This document shows, one piece after another, positions 7,045 to 15,392 of a stretch of 40,626 bases of DNA. A program made the translations under genes and the position numbers. The notes beneath the pieces were generated by a model. That model had not been told where the DNA came from. It was given only the letters and a program-made list of their open reading frames with translations, and ran no database searches. Each line of letters starts with the position of its first letter. Within the stretch, counting starts at the first letter, position 1. Source of the DNA: a virus; the IMG/VR virus record IMGVR_UViG_3300030107_005857, positions 1-40,626 of that record, one strand, 5' to 3'.

Positions 7045-9075
7045 TTAGGCTTCTGGAGCAGAACTGACTTTTCGCTCAACTTCTTTTAAGTTGTTAGCCA
7101 ATTTCTCCACCTCAAGCTTCACCTCGTTTTCTAGTTTTCCACGCTGTACCCTTCTATCCGCTTTTGATTCAGAAGAAACTTCAGAAAGTCTTGTTTTAAA
7201 TTTTTCAACTTCCACTTTCTTCCTATCGCTAACCGATTCTCTCTGGGCTGTTTGCAAGTCACCCTGCAAATTCTTTATCTGAGCTTCTAAGCCTTGTATT
7301 TGCTGGCTCATTAATTGTTTTTCTTCAGTACGCCTCATAATACCTTCTTTATCAAACAACTCTGGGTTCTTCTTTAACACCTCGTATCTATCTACAATTC
7401 CCAATTGAAAAGCTTCTAAATACACACCTAATTCAGCGTATTTATTAGAAGGCATTGTAGAACCCGGCTCAATTCTAATATCATGTTGGTCTAGTATATA
7501 CTTGTCTTTTTTCAAGTCTAATACTGCACCACTAACATCTGTGTAAAAATTAGCCATAACCTCTGTAATATTATTATTAGGTTGTGCTAATCTAAAAATC
7601 TTCTTATAAGTATAATGCCCTTTAGATAAATTATACAATACTTTACCTAATTTATTTACACTAAATTCAATATCTCTTAATTTTGACTTAGGCCTTTCAC
7701 TTCCAAGAGCTATCATGCGTTCAGTAGCTCTAACCGTTTCGGGAGCTTTTTCAGCAAAACCATGCATCATTTCCGGTAAACCAAATATAAAATCTATATA
7801 AAATTCTGATTGTTGTATTAATCTATAAAATTCACCCGCTAAAGGTTGAGGTGCTGGGTAATGAGGCTCCCCCTGTGAAGAATCTACCTCAATTACGGCA
7901 TTTGGATTAGCCCAATCCTTTTCTAGTTGAGATAAATCTTCTACACTACCTAAAGGAACTAATAATTTTAAACCAGCAGATGCTTGAGCATGGGATAACG
8001 CCAATGACCATAATTTATTTAATAACCTTTGCATAGGTCTTGTTCTAGAAACATCGCTCTTTGGATAGGGAGTACCTGTCCATATGTTTGGAAGAGGTAT
8101 TATTGGATACTCATCTGTATTTAAAATACTTTCATATAAAACAACCTCACCAATAGAAGCACATACTTTGACCCTTGTTTGCAATACTTCTACAGCCGTA
8201 TAAGCCTGTATTTCAAAAGCTTCTATGTTTTCTTGATAAAATAATGCATACTCTTCTTGAGAAAGAATATCCTCATCTTGGCTTTTCATATTAATAACTC
8301 TATAAAAAGGTATTTTTACCTTATAAAACCTTTCTAATACCTGATATTTTCTAACATTAAAGTAATCTTTATCTTTTACTTCAGAAGGGGTAAAAACTGA
8401 CATTGAATTCTTATTAACAGAGGAAGGATAATCTTCATCTTCGTAAGAATATTCAGAAAGCTGATTAATAAGACCGGGAATAGTTTCTCCTGTAATAGGA
8501 TCAACTTTATCTGCTAATTCAGGGTAGAGGTTAATGGCTTGTTCTCCCGTAAGGATGGTGGAAAGGATAAGACCATCTGAGTCGCTAAACCATCTATTTC
8601 TAGAGCTGGGGGATGCATATACCCTAAAAGGGTCAACATAAGTGAACTTGACATCACCTCTACCAAAATCTGATTCCACATCTACATAAGCATATAAATA
8701 TCCCATGCCCGTTGTTGCATAATCTTGTATGGCCTGTTTCATCTGCCAATCGCCATCTGATTTTTCCCAAACATAACCTAATATACTACGCCATAGACTT
8801 GCTACCTGTACATCAGAATCCTCTCTAGGGGTTATGGTAAATGCGGGAGGTCTAGATGTTAAAACCGCTTTAAACTTTTCAATAGCGGATGATACCCTAT
8901 CCATTGGAATATCTGCTTGATTTCTAGAAGCAAGTTCCTCAGACTCATCTGTTGTAAAATGATTACCAAGATAAAAGTCAATATCTCTGCGAGCTTCTGT
9001 ATCCCAATCTTGTCTAGCATCTTTCCACTGTCGATAAAGCTCCTGATTATATTCTGCTCTTTTATCTTTTTCCAT
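7045..9075 (-). CDS. Portal protein
   Basis: The 676-aa product matches large portal proteins of short-tailed phages in size, gene order and sequence style. The N-terminal region has WKDARQDWDTEARRDIDFYLG followed by RNQADIPMDRVSSAIEKFK and LTSRPPAFTITPRE, the typical clip/wing start. The middle carries YVDPFRVYASPSSRNRWFSD, and a helical stem is suggested around residues 350-470 (TRPMQRLLNKLWSLALSHA). Residues about 580-676 are a coiled coil (QQIQGLEAQIKNLQGDLQTA), expected as a C-terminal barrel or crown. Twelve copies would form the DNA channel at one capsid vertex. It sits between a 433-aa virion protein and the scaffold gene. Confidence 0.85.
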   Translation of the reverse strand: MEKDKRAEYNQELYRQWKDARQDWDTEARRDIDFYLGNHFTTDESEELASRNQADIPMDRVSSAIEKFKAVLTSRPPAFTITPREDSDVQVASLWRSILGYVWEKSDGDWQMKQAIQDYATTGMGYLYAYVDVESDFGRGDVKFTYVDPFRVYASPSSRNRWFSDSDGLILSTILTGEQAINLYPELADKVDPITGETIPGLINQLSEYSYEDEDYPSSVNKNSMSVFTPSEVKDKDYFNVRKYQVLERFYKVKIPFYRVINMKSQDEDILSQEEYALFYQENIEAFEIQAYTAVEVLQTRVKVCASIGEVVLYESILNTDEYPIIPLPNIWTGTPYPKSDVSRTRPMQRLLNKLWSLALSHAQASAGLKLLVPLGSVEDLSQLEKDWANPNAVIEVDSSQGEPHYPAPQPLAGEFYRLIQQSEFYIDFIFGLPEMMHGFAEKAPETVRATERMIALGSERPKSKLRDIEFSVNKLGKVLYNLSKGHYTYKKIFRLAQPNNNITEVMANFYTDVSGAVLDLKKDKYILDQHDIRIEPGSTMPSNKYAELGVYLEAFQLGIVDRYEVLKKNPELFDKEGIMRRTEEKQLMSQQIQGLEAQIKNLQGDLQTAQRESVSDRKKVEVEKFKTRLSEVSSESKADRRVQRGKLENEVKLEVEKLANNLKEVERKVSSAPEA

Positions 9076-9077
9076 AT

Positions 9078-10379
9078 TTATCGAATGTCTTCCATAGATT
9101 CACTTCCCATTCCCTGCATAACAGATGGCATTCCTCTCATCATCATTTGCATTTTTAAATATTCTGATAGATTTCTTGCAGTCGCTGAATCTGCTGCAGC
9201 ATTGGAAGGAATAGGATTTTGCATATCTAAACTTTCACCTCTGCTTAGCAGTCCTTTTAACTTTATAAGCTCAAGTGTTTTCTTAGCTTTAGACTCAATA
9301 CTATCTTCAATACTTTGCTCTAAAGCTTGTGCCTCTTGCTTTAACATCATTGTTGGATTTGCTCCAAATTCAGGACTAATCATACTCCCTTTGTATATTT
9401 CAGGATTAGCCATTCTTTGATCAATGCTTTCTCCTAATGCCTGATTTTGCTCATCGGCAAAACCCTGCGGAGCTTGTGGAGGGCCTACAAAATCACCATC
9501 TTGATAGCCAGCTAATCCGCCTTCTTGGTAAAAGTTACCGCCCTTACCCCAGTCTAATGGTATTTCTCTCCCAGAAGGGCTAATGTCGGCCGTGTAACCC
9601 GGCAATCCCTTCCTTGTCAAACTGCCTTTTACTTCTGGATAATCAACACGTAAATCACGTGGAAATTTTCCAGTGTCGTGATATATCTCCCAAGCACGTT
9701 TTTCACTAATTGGGAACTTCTCACCGGCTTTTTCTATATAATGCTGTGCACCTTCAACCCGTTTTTGCTGACCTTTAAGTGCCCTTGCTTTTTGTACCTT
9801 CCCCGGAATTTTCCTAGCAAATTTACCAGCAGTAGCCGCTTGGCCTGCAATCGGTATTGCCGCCGCCCCTGATAAACCCATTAGCGTCAATGCCTCTTTC
9901 CTTGATACAGGATCACCTGCAAGCAATGCTTCTCCGCCATATAAAGCAGTATTAATTAAATCAGGAACTATACCAAGCCCCGGAGCCATACCAGCAACAT
10001 CAAGCCCACTATGAATATAATCCATTACCGAACCGCCATTCTTATAACCCATCATAGGTTTAACTTCTCCACCACCATACATTGGCTTTAAGTTTTTTAA
10101 TGTATTCATAACCATTAAATTATTAATAGAATCGTGAGCACCTTCTTTTGGTTTGTTATTCATATATTCCAATTTTTCCACTCCTATTGCTTCTACTCCA
10201 TCTGGAGGAACGTATATTTCATTATTTGTTAATATTGCATTTTGATAATTTTCCATATCTCCATTATCAGTATTAAACATACCTGCCACCTGTTTCATCC
10301 AAGGGTATGTCTTACTAGCACCATAATTTAAAATATAGGAACCTACAGGTAGTTTTGCTGTCCTAGTATCTGTTGCCAT
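9078..10379 (-). CDS. Virion-associated protein with a pretoxin-like hydrophobic segment, 433 aa
   Basis: ATG at 10379 touches the endolysin stop and the gene ends 2 bp before the portal start. Residues 124-192 (SGLDVAGMAPGLG, then LSGAAAIPIAGQAATAGK) form a Gly/Ala-rich hydrophobic block strikingly like the pretoxin segment that precedes toxin domains in polymorphic toxins. Residues 195-280 are a basic then mixed domain (EKAGEKFPISEKRAWEIYHD). YGGG, YKNGG, YQEGG and YQDGD motifs occur at residues 101, 112, 284 and 292 and recur in the ejection-type protein at 33.7-35.5 kb. The C-terminus is helical and Met-rich. A portal-associated or ejected membrane-active role is inferred; no enzymatic domain is proven. 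Confidence 0.6.
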   Translation of the reverse strand: MATDTRTAKLPVGSYILNYGASKTYPWMKQVAGMFNTDNGDMENYQNAILTNNEIYVPPDGVEAIGVEKLEYMNNKPKEGAHDSINNLMVMNTLKNLKPMYGGGEVKPMMGYKNGGSVMDYIHSGLDVAGMAPGLGIVPDLINTALYGGEALLAGDPVSRKEALTLMGLSGAAAIPIAGQAATAGKFARKIPGKVQKARALKGQQKRVEGAQHYIEKAGEKFPISEKRAWEIYHDTGKFPRDLRVDYPEVKGSLTRKGLPGYTADISPSGREIPLDWGKGGNFYQEGGLAGYQDGDFVGPPQAPQGFADEQNQALGESIDQRMANPEIYKGSMISPEFGANPTMMLKQEAQALEQSIEDSIESKAKKTLELIKLKGLLSRGESLDMQNPIPSNAAADSATARNLSEYLKMQMMMRGMPSVMQGMGSESMEDIR

Positions 10380-10786
10380 TACTCTTTAATTTCAAAATGA
10401 GGGAAGTCATCAAATTTATTATCTTCTACTTCCCATCTACCTTTCTCTTCATACATATCCCAATTACCACCCCATCTTAGCTTAATACCCATACTGCGGG
10501 CAATACCAATAACGAAGCCAGCAAAAAGTGTTTGACGTTCTCTATCTTCCCAATCGACAGGATAAGGGGTAACGTCAACGGCTTTAGAAGGGCTAGCATT
10601 GTGGCGACCATTAGGATACTTAACTTTAGTACGACCTTTATTGAATAAATCATTTTGTCTTTCCTTTCCTCTATGCCCCTCTAAAATACTACAATCTACG
10701 TGCTTAATCACTTCATTAAACACATCTTGTAACTTTTGATCGCAAGTAGCGAGTCTTGACTTTGATCGGTTAGAGTATCTAGGCAT
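10379..10786 (-). CDS. Endolysin: L-alanyl-D-glutamate/VanY-type peptidase (M15 family)
   Basis: The 135-aa protein is a single catalytic domain. It has EGHRGKERQNDLFNKG, RHNASPSKAVDV (H62, S65, D71), LRWGGNWD and a C-terminal FPHFE (H130). H62, D71 and H130 match the zinc ligands of M15 peptidases, which cut peptidoglycan stem peptides. There is no signal peptide or cell-wall binding module, so a holin is needed for access; holin-like genes lie at 40.1-40.6 kb. The gene sits unusually between large terminase and the 433-aa virion protein. A 55-bp AT-rich gap (10787-10841) precedes it, with no clear ribosome site. Confidence 0.9.
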   Translation of the reverse strand: MPRYSNRSKSRLATCDQKLQDVFNEVIKHVDCSILEGHRGKERQNDLFNKGRTKVKYPNGRHNASPSKAVDVTPYPVDWEDRERQTLFAGFVIGIARSMGIKLRWGGNWDMYEEKGRWEVEDNKFDDFPHFEIKE

Positions 10787-10841
10787 AATTGTATTTAGCT
10801 ATGTTATGTTAACAATAAAATTATAATTTTACAATATATAT

Positions 10842-12440
10842 TTAGAATCTTGCCCCACTAATCCAATTGTATGCTTTATTTGTTATTTTCTGTATAGGCT
10901 GTTCTAATTCAGCTTTTAATGCTTCAAATTTTGTTGAGCTGCTTTTAGGAGGTTTTGCAAAGTAATCTGCATAATACAAAGCATCCATAATATCATCATT
11001 TCGAGGTTTAGGATGTTCAAAGAATTCATCTACTAATTCCGTCATTTCTCTTTGTATGTATAATTTTTTAGAATTAACAATAGGGCCTAAGCTTGTTTCT
11101 AAGCGATCCTGTTTTTTAATTCTATTGGGAGGTTTAACCCCCTTAAAAATTCCCGGTAGTAATCTTTTTTCAGTTGCGGATAATCGTGTTACCATATCCC
11201 TTACCATTTCCTGTGCAGCTACCGTTTCTATAGTCACCCTTCTTACCGGACTGTATTTATTAGCTAAGGCGATTATTTGCTTAGGAACGTCAAATGTAGG
11301 GATTCTCTCCCTAAAATACTCCAATACATACCGATTTTTGTTAGAGTCAATGCCCATGACTAATATAACTTGATAATCTGAGTTTTCAGAAGCAGTAGCT
11401 GCTAGGTCAACACCAAGGTAGATGTTAAGTGGTATTGCATCTTCTCCTTCGATTAAATAATTAAATTTTCCTTTATTCTCTACTCTTCCCTTGTAATATT
11501 GTATTCGATCTATTTTAAAAGCAGCGTTAGTAACATCCCTTGCATCATTCATATACTCCTGAGCAAACTTATTTACTAAACCAGCTTCAATAAATTCTCT
11601 TTTCTTAGCCGCTAGTTTCTTTTTAGAGAACTGAGAACTCCATAGAGGTTTTCCATCTTCAATAGCTCTGTAAAAATTAACATCCCAAGGGTAGTTTCTT
11701 TTATCTTCTTTTGCCTTTTTCCAGCCATCATACGTCATTTGAAGGTAGGAGTCATAGTGTACAATAGTCCCAGAGAGCCAAATCCACCCCTCATTCCCCG
11801 GAGTTTCTTCTAAGGCAGGGTATACTGTGGATACGATCCACTTCTTGATGTCTGCACGCCTTTCTGGCGTTTTTGTATTAAGTTCCGATTCAAAGTCATC
11901 TAAAACAATCCCAGTATAACGGACATCTACTTCTGCTCTACCCCTTAATCTTTGTGAAGTTCCTTTGGATATAACCCTATCTCCCTTTGGAGTTACTAAA
12001 TCTTTTTCTGTCCAGCGTTTTCCTACACTACCACCATCCATGTTTCCAAAATAGTACTTAATCATCTTGTTATTTTCAAAGTGAGAGCGAATGTATTTTA
12101 AATGATCAATTGCCTGAGATTGTTCTTCGGATACCCATGCTATAAAATGTTGATCTTTTTTTTGTGCAAAACATAATTTATGTATAATAGCTGCTTTAGC
12201 AACTACGGACTTTCCATGACCACGAGGTATAATATTGCATATTCTAGCTCCGGGCTTAGTGTCAATCATCTTTTCAGCCATTTCATAATGAAAAGGAGCT
12301 GATTCTGACTTTTTTAGGAAGTCATTAGGTAAAAACGCCCTGCCAAAGTAAATAAGGTTCGTATACGCCTTTGCTAATACAGCATCTTTTTTCTCCATCT
12401 CAGATGGTGGTGGAATAATGTTAAAAGGGGTATCAGCCAT
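10842..12440 (-). CDS. terL: Terminase large subunit (packaging ATPase/nuclease)
   Basis: The 532-aa product has a Walker A at residues 72-78 (PRGHGKS), a Walker B with TGIVLDDFE at 176-184, and a coupling motif around LSGTIVHYD. The C-terminal RNase H-fold nuclease shows GVDLAAT (D345), an acidic residue in VTIETVAA (E405) and NDDIMDALYY (D482-D486). It powers DNA translocation into the procapsid and cuts concatemers. ATG at 12440 is coupled to the SNase-like gene. Length and motif order are complete, so the gene is intact. Confidence 0.95.
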   Translation of the reverse strand: MADTPFNIIPPPSEMEKKDAVLAKAYTNLIYFGRAFLPNDFLKKSESAPFHYEMAEKMIDTKPGARICNIIPRGHGKSVVAKAAIIHKLCFAQKKDQHFIAWVSEEQSQAIDHLKYIRSHFENNKMIKYYFGNMDGGSVGKRWTEKDLVTPKGDRVISKGTSQRLRGRAEVDVRYTGIVLDDFESELNTKTPERRADIKKWIVSTVYPALEETPGNEGWIWLSGTIVHYDSYLQMTYDGWKKAKEDKRNYPWDVNFYRAIEDGKPLWSSQFSKKKLAAKKREFIEAGLVNKFAQEYMNDARDVTNAAFKIDRIQYYKGRVENKGKFNYLIEGEDAIPLNIYLGVDLAATASENSDYQVILVMGIDSNKNRYVLEYFRERIPTFDVPKQIIALANKYSPVRRVTIETVAAQEMVRDMVTRLSATEKRLLPGIFKGVKPPNRIKKQDRLETSLGPIVNSKKLYIQREMTELVDEFFEHPKPRNDDIMDALYYADYFAKPPKSSSTKFEALKAELEQPIQKITNKAYNWISGARF

Positions 12441-12829
12441 TAGGTTACGTCAAAACCCTTCTTTTGCTCTCCATGATATTCATAAGCGTGTCCGTTTTCC
12501 TTTAATAAGTCATTTAGACTTGATTCCTCTCCTTTTAAAAATATTTCACCTAATACCCTGCCATATTTACCAGTACCATAAGACTTTAATGTAAACTTAC
12601 CATTATTAGAATTCTCTAATTTATTTATAGTATACGCTTTTGCTTCCAATCCTTTGGCTTTTTCTTTTAAATCTCTGGTTCTAGACTCCCATGTATCTAC
12701 CCCCATAAACCGTATTCGCTTCTTTACCCATGTATTAAACCCTAAATCAATCATAGCATCACAGGTGTCACCATCTATTACTCTTACTAAGTTGGCATTA
12801 TAGGTATATGGACTTGGTTTTTTAGCCAT
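12440..12829 (-). CDS. Staphylococcal nuclease-like (SNase/TNase) protein
   Basis: The 129-aa protein has the SNase OB fold with active-site residues in place: VIDGDT (D19, D21), IRFMGVDTWES (R40, D45, E48) and GKYGRVLGEIF (R91), matching D21, R35, D40, E43 and R87 of staphylococcal nuclease. It lacks a signal peptide, so it acts inside the cell or virion. The gene lies between the terminase subunits and overlaps the small terminase end by 8 bp and the large terminase start by 1 bp. Host DNA breakdown or trimming during packaging are possible roles. The Pro of the usual DTPE motif is Trp here. Confidence 0.88.
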   Translation of the reverse strand: MAKKPSPYTYNANLVRVIDGDTCDAMIDLGFNTWVKKRIRFMGVDTWESRTRDLKEKAKGLEAKAYTINKLENSNNGKFTLKSYGTGKYGRVLGEIFLKGEESSLNDLLKENGHAYEYHGEQKKGFDVT

Positions 12830-13571
12830 CCGTTAACTCTTTTTGTGCTTCTGGTAACATTCCTTGTTCAAATGCTTTTAATTTTTCTCTGGTAAATCCA
12901 GTAAATTCTTGTATTAAGGCTACTGAATCTACTTTTTTATCATTAGATAACATACCTGATATTTTCATTAAAGTCTCTATTGCCCTTAATTTATCATTAT
13001 CCCTAGTATCATCTTTATCTACAATACCTTTGGTGTTTTCAAGTAAGTATCGTTTAGTAATACCCACTTCTGACATTAATTGTTCAACTTCCTTATCCAC
13101 TGCTTTCCTCACTGTTTTGTTTTGCAATAATGCAAATGACCTTTGCCTAATATACTCTTCACTTGTTGTATTTGGATATGCTTTTTTATATGCTTCTTTT
13201 GGTTTCATACCATAAGCAATATATTTAGCAAATAACTTTTTTTCATTTGTTAATGCAGATTCTTTATGTAATTGATGATTAGTTTTTTTTGTAAATCTAT
13301 AAATATCATCTTTAATTGTACCATAGAGCTTTCCGTTTTTTGAAATTAATACCATACCTATAATAGTTCTAATGTAACGTGTCATTCTTTTTCCCATTAA
13401 GCCTTTTACAAGTACCTGTACAATTTTACTATCATCACTATGACACCACTCTCCTTCTTTTGCTAAACGCCAATCAGATACTATGGGAGTGTTAGGGTGA
13501 TCTTGTTTAAATTCTTTTTCCGTATCGTAAGCCTTATGAATAACGCCTTTTACCTTTCTTTCGTAAATCAT
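12822..13571 (-). CDS. terS: Terminase small subunit with extra N-terminal domain
   Basis: The 249-aa product has a C-terminal two-thirds typical of terminase small subunits: FAKYIAYGMKPKEAYKKAYP (helix-turn-helix, about 114-133), then a long helix ALLQNKTVRKAVDKEVEQLM. Residues 1-95 form a separate beta-rich domain (VSDWRLAKEGEWCHSDD, then MTRYIRTIIGMVLIS), which I have seen fused to small terminases of marine phages. It should recognise the pac/cos site and regulate the large subunit. ATG at 13571 lacks an obvious ribosome site. This is the first gene of the minus-strand late operon, directly facing the divergent control region. Confidence 0.75.
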   Translation of the reverse strand: MIYERKVKGVIHKAYDTEKEFKQDHPNTPIVSDWRLAKEGEWCHSDDSKIVQVLVKGLMGKRMTRYIRTIIGMVLISKNGKLYGTIKDDIYRFTKKTNHQLHKESALTNEKKLFAKYIAYGMKPKEAYKKAYPNTTSEEYIRQRSFALLQNKTVRKAVDKEVEQLMSEVGITKRYLLENTKGIVDKDDTRDNDKLRAIETLMKISGMLSNDKKVDSVALIQEFTGFTREKLKAFEQGMLPEAQKELTDG

Positions 13572-13660
13572 ATGGCAAATTTAATAAAAAAATCTTGACA
13601 AGACTATATAGTTAAATATAAATTTATTTAACCAATATTTAATTCCGGTTGAATTATATA

Positions 13661-13777
13661 ATAGTACTATAGTATATATAGTACTTATAGTATATATAGT
13701 ACTTATAGTATATATAATATATATATAATATATATATAGTACTATAGTATATATAGTACTTATAGTATATATAGTAC
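13661..13777. repeat. Perfect 42-bp direct repeat of AT-rich palindromic units
   Basis: Bases 13661-13702 are identical to 13736-13777 (offset 75 bp). Within each copy AGTAC recurs at 17- and 18-bp steps (13663, 13680, 13698; 13738, 13755, 13773), separated by alternating TA; a further AGTAC lies at 13794. The two copies are joined by about 33 bp of pure A/T. Such phased palindromic units could bind a dimeric protein or ease strand opening. Confidence 0.9.
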
Positions 13778-13890
13778 CCGCTGTAGTAAAAGTAGTACCG
13801 GCCCAGCGGATATTCTAAAAATTTTAAAAAAAAATATCAGTATTCGTGGTTCTTTTATAAATTGCGTGACCTCCCCCCTAAATCGATTTT

Positions 13891-13942
13891 AGGTTGAAAT
13901 AATTAGGTTGAAATTTTCGTTTTTGTTTTATCAGGTTGAAAT
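13891..13942 (+). repeat. Three AGGTTGAAAT direct repeats at 14- and 28-bp spacing
   Basis: AGGTTGAAAT occurs at 13891-13900, 13905-13914 and 13933-13942. Start-to-start distances are 14 and 28 bp, so the third is in register with a missing copy. The regular phase suggests binding of one protein to each site: iterons of an origin or operators of the divergent promoters. Confidence 0.65.
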
Positions 13943-13962
13943 TTTATTATTATTGTATGTTG

Positions 13963-13975
13963 TGCACGTTATAAG
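13963..13975 (+). promoter_or_regulatory. Isolated copy of the TGCACGT motif
   Basis: TGCACGTTATAAG differs by one base from the TGCACGTTAGAAG copies at 15410 and 15514. Its presence in both non-coding regions flanking the DUF932 gene suggests that one phage regulator or replication protein recognises both. Confidence 0.55.
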
Positions 13976-14057
13976 TAAATATAATATATTTATGTATAAT
14001 ATTTAATTTCTGTAAGTCTAGCAATATTAAGGGATGTAGGGTATTTTTAACTAAAAT

Positions 14058-14087
14058 GGAACTCGTATAGTATTTCATGCGTATACT
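14058..14087 (+). promoter_or_regulatory. GGAACW-class promoter (18-bp spacer)
   Basis: GGAACT (14058-14063) precedes TATACT (14082-14087) by 18 bp, and the -10 is preceded by GCG as in two other copies of this class. It would transcribe the DUF932 gene and downstream genes. The spacer is one base longer than in the five perfect copies, so it may be weaker. Confidence 0.5.
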
Positions 14088-14218
14088 AAATGTAATTGAC
14101 ATTTATTCAATTAGTTTTTTGACAATTCATTTTAGTATTCGATTTGATTCGACAAGCCCGAGGTAACTTCCTTTCAGAATTTTAATTCATGCCTGTATCC
14201 AAGCTGGCTAGGAAATTA

Positions 14219-14247
14219 TTGAAAAACATAATATATGTAAATATATT
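14219..14247 (+). promoter_or_regulatory. Sigma70-like early promoter
   Basis: TTGAAA (14219-14224) and TATATT (14242-14247) are separated by exactly 17 bp, giving a good housekeeping-type promoter 67 bp upstream of the DUF932 start. It is likely recognised by unmodified host RNA polymerase immediately after infection. Confidence 0.65.
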
Positions 14248-14314
14248 GGATCACTTACTTATCAGGTCAATACACCTAAACTTATTAATTTTTAACTAAA
14301 AAAAAAGGACAATC

Positions 14315-15304
14315 ATGTTAAATAATATACATACATTCAATCAAGTTAACGATTCTAATAATATTACCGATCAAGTTCAGGTTATACAAAATAGTCATGC
14401 TATAGAAAATAACTTAAACTTTGATAATGTTTATGATAACAAAATAAACCCATTTACAGAAATTGTGAAGGTTCCTTTAAGTACTAGTGACAATGGATAT
14501 TCTAAGGCTTTTTCTGTAAGGTTGCCTGAATTAAATGATAGAGAAGTTGGTATAGTAAAAAAGGAATATATGGCCGTATCTAACTTAGATATTCATAAAG
14601 TTGGACAAGCTATTAGAGATCAATCTAACTTACAATGGGAACATTTAAAATGTTTCTTTGACGGTAAGGTATTTAAAAATCAGTATATCTGTAAAGATTC
14701 TGGCTTAGAAATGCAAGTACCTAATATGCAAGTTGGCGATACTATAGGAATTGTTATGGAGGAGCAGAATAGTTATGATAGTTCAGTTAGTGCAGGTATT
14801 TTCTTTAGTTTTTTAAGGTTACTTTGCACTAATGGAATGACCTCTAAAAAATATGGTTTTGGTCATACGTTTAAACATACTCAGAATAATATTGACTGGG
14901 AGGATAGTATCTACAGATCAGTAAATTTACTTAATGGACAAACACCAACAGCTAGGTTAAATCAGTTTGTTGGAGCCTGCGGTAATTTACAGAAATCAAT
15001 TGATTTTCATGATCTTGATATACTTACCCATAGCAGAAAATATATCAGAAGCTTACCTACTACGCAGTATGGACAAATCATTAGAAATATGATGATTTCT
15101 AGGGAATCTAATGGCGATCCTAAATACGGCAAGTCAGGTGAATTTACTGCATGGGACTTGCTGAACTCAGGAACTGAGATATTAACCCATAAAAACAAAC
15201 CTACTCAGGGAAATATGAGAAATAATATCATAATGACTGATGGAATGTTACAATATGGATCAGATAAATCAGATCAAGAAACAATCAGGGAATCTTTTAA
15301 TTAA
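14315..15304 (+). CDS. DUF932 (phage/plasmid-like) protein, 329 aa
   Basis: ATG at 14315 follows AAAGGACA. The protein has the DUF932 core: a beta-rich middle ending in SAGIFFSFLRLLCTNGM (about residues 159-175), followed by FGHTFKHT and a helical C-terminal half. DUF932 proteins are widespread in phages and plasmids, often early and highly expressed, but their biochemical role is unsettled. The first 60 residues are Asn-rich and variable. It is the first rightward gene, has its own promoters and ends at a strong terminator (15330), so it forms a single-gene transcription unit; that suggests abundant product needed early. Confidence 0.85.
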   Translation: MLNNIHTFNQVNDSNNITDQVQVIQNSHAIENNLNFDNVYDNKINPFTEIVKVPLSTSDNGYSKAFSVRLPELNDREVGIVKKEYMAVSNLDIHKVGQAIRDQSNLQWEHLKCFFDGKVFKNQYICKDSGLEMQVPNMQVGDTIGIVMEEQNSYDSSVSAGIFFSFLRLLCTNGMTSKKYGFGHTFKHTQNNIDWEDSIYRSVNLLNGQTPTARLNQFVGACGNLQKSIDFHDLDILTHSRKYIRSLPTTQYGQIIRNMMISRESNGDPKYGKSGEFTAWDLLNSGTEILTHKNKPTQGNMRNNIIMTDGMLQYGSDKSDQETIRESFN

Positions 15305-15329
15305 CAACTAAAGAAAAGGGAAAAGATAG

Positions 15330-15356
15330 GGGAGCCGAAAGGCTCCCTTTTTTTTT
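15330..15356 (+). terminator. Strong intrinsic terminator after the DUF932 gene
   Basis: GGGAGCC, a GAAA tetraloop, GGCTCCC and then nine T's form a textbook rho-independent terminator 26 bp after the stop codon. It separates the first early unit from the rest. Confidence 0.95.
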
Positions 15357-15392
15357 ATTTAAAATTATTTTATATATTTTTTTTATATTCTG

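Larger units (their letters stand above)
13572..14314. promoter_or_regulatory. Divergent control region and candidate replication origin (no genes)
   Basis: This 743-bp gene-free stretch separates the leftward late operon from the rightward early operon. It holds a duplicated AT palindrome array (13661-13777), a CCGCTG/CAGCGG inverted repeat (13778-13783 and 13804-13809), three AGGTTGAAAT repeats (13891-13942), one TGCACGT motif (13963) and two forward promoter candidates. A minus-strand promoter for the late operon must lie near 13600-13660; TATATAG at 13604-13610 (read on the minus strand as CTATATA) is a possible -10, but no convincing -35 was seen. Iteron-like repeats next to an easily melted AT block fit a replication origin; this is inference. 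Confidence 0.65.

Noticed and set aside
14189-14299. 36-codon frame starting MPVSKLARKLL upstream of the DUF932 gene
   Set aside because: No ribosome site, and it runs through the -35/-10 promoter at 14219-14247.
13572-14314. tRNA or integrase attachment site in the gene-free region
   Set aside because: No cloverleaf or tRNA 3' end was seen, and no integrase gene exists in the window.
14635-14663. GGAACA inside the DUF932 gene
   Set aside because: The hexamer 17 bp downstream is ACGGTA, with no -10 similarity.
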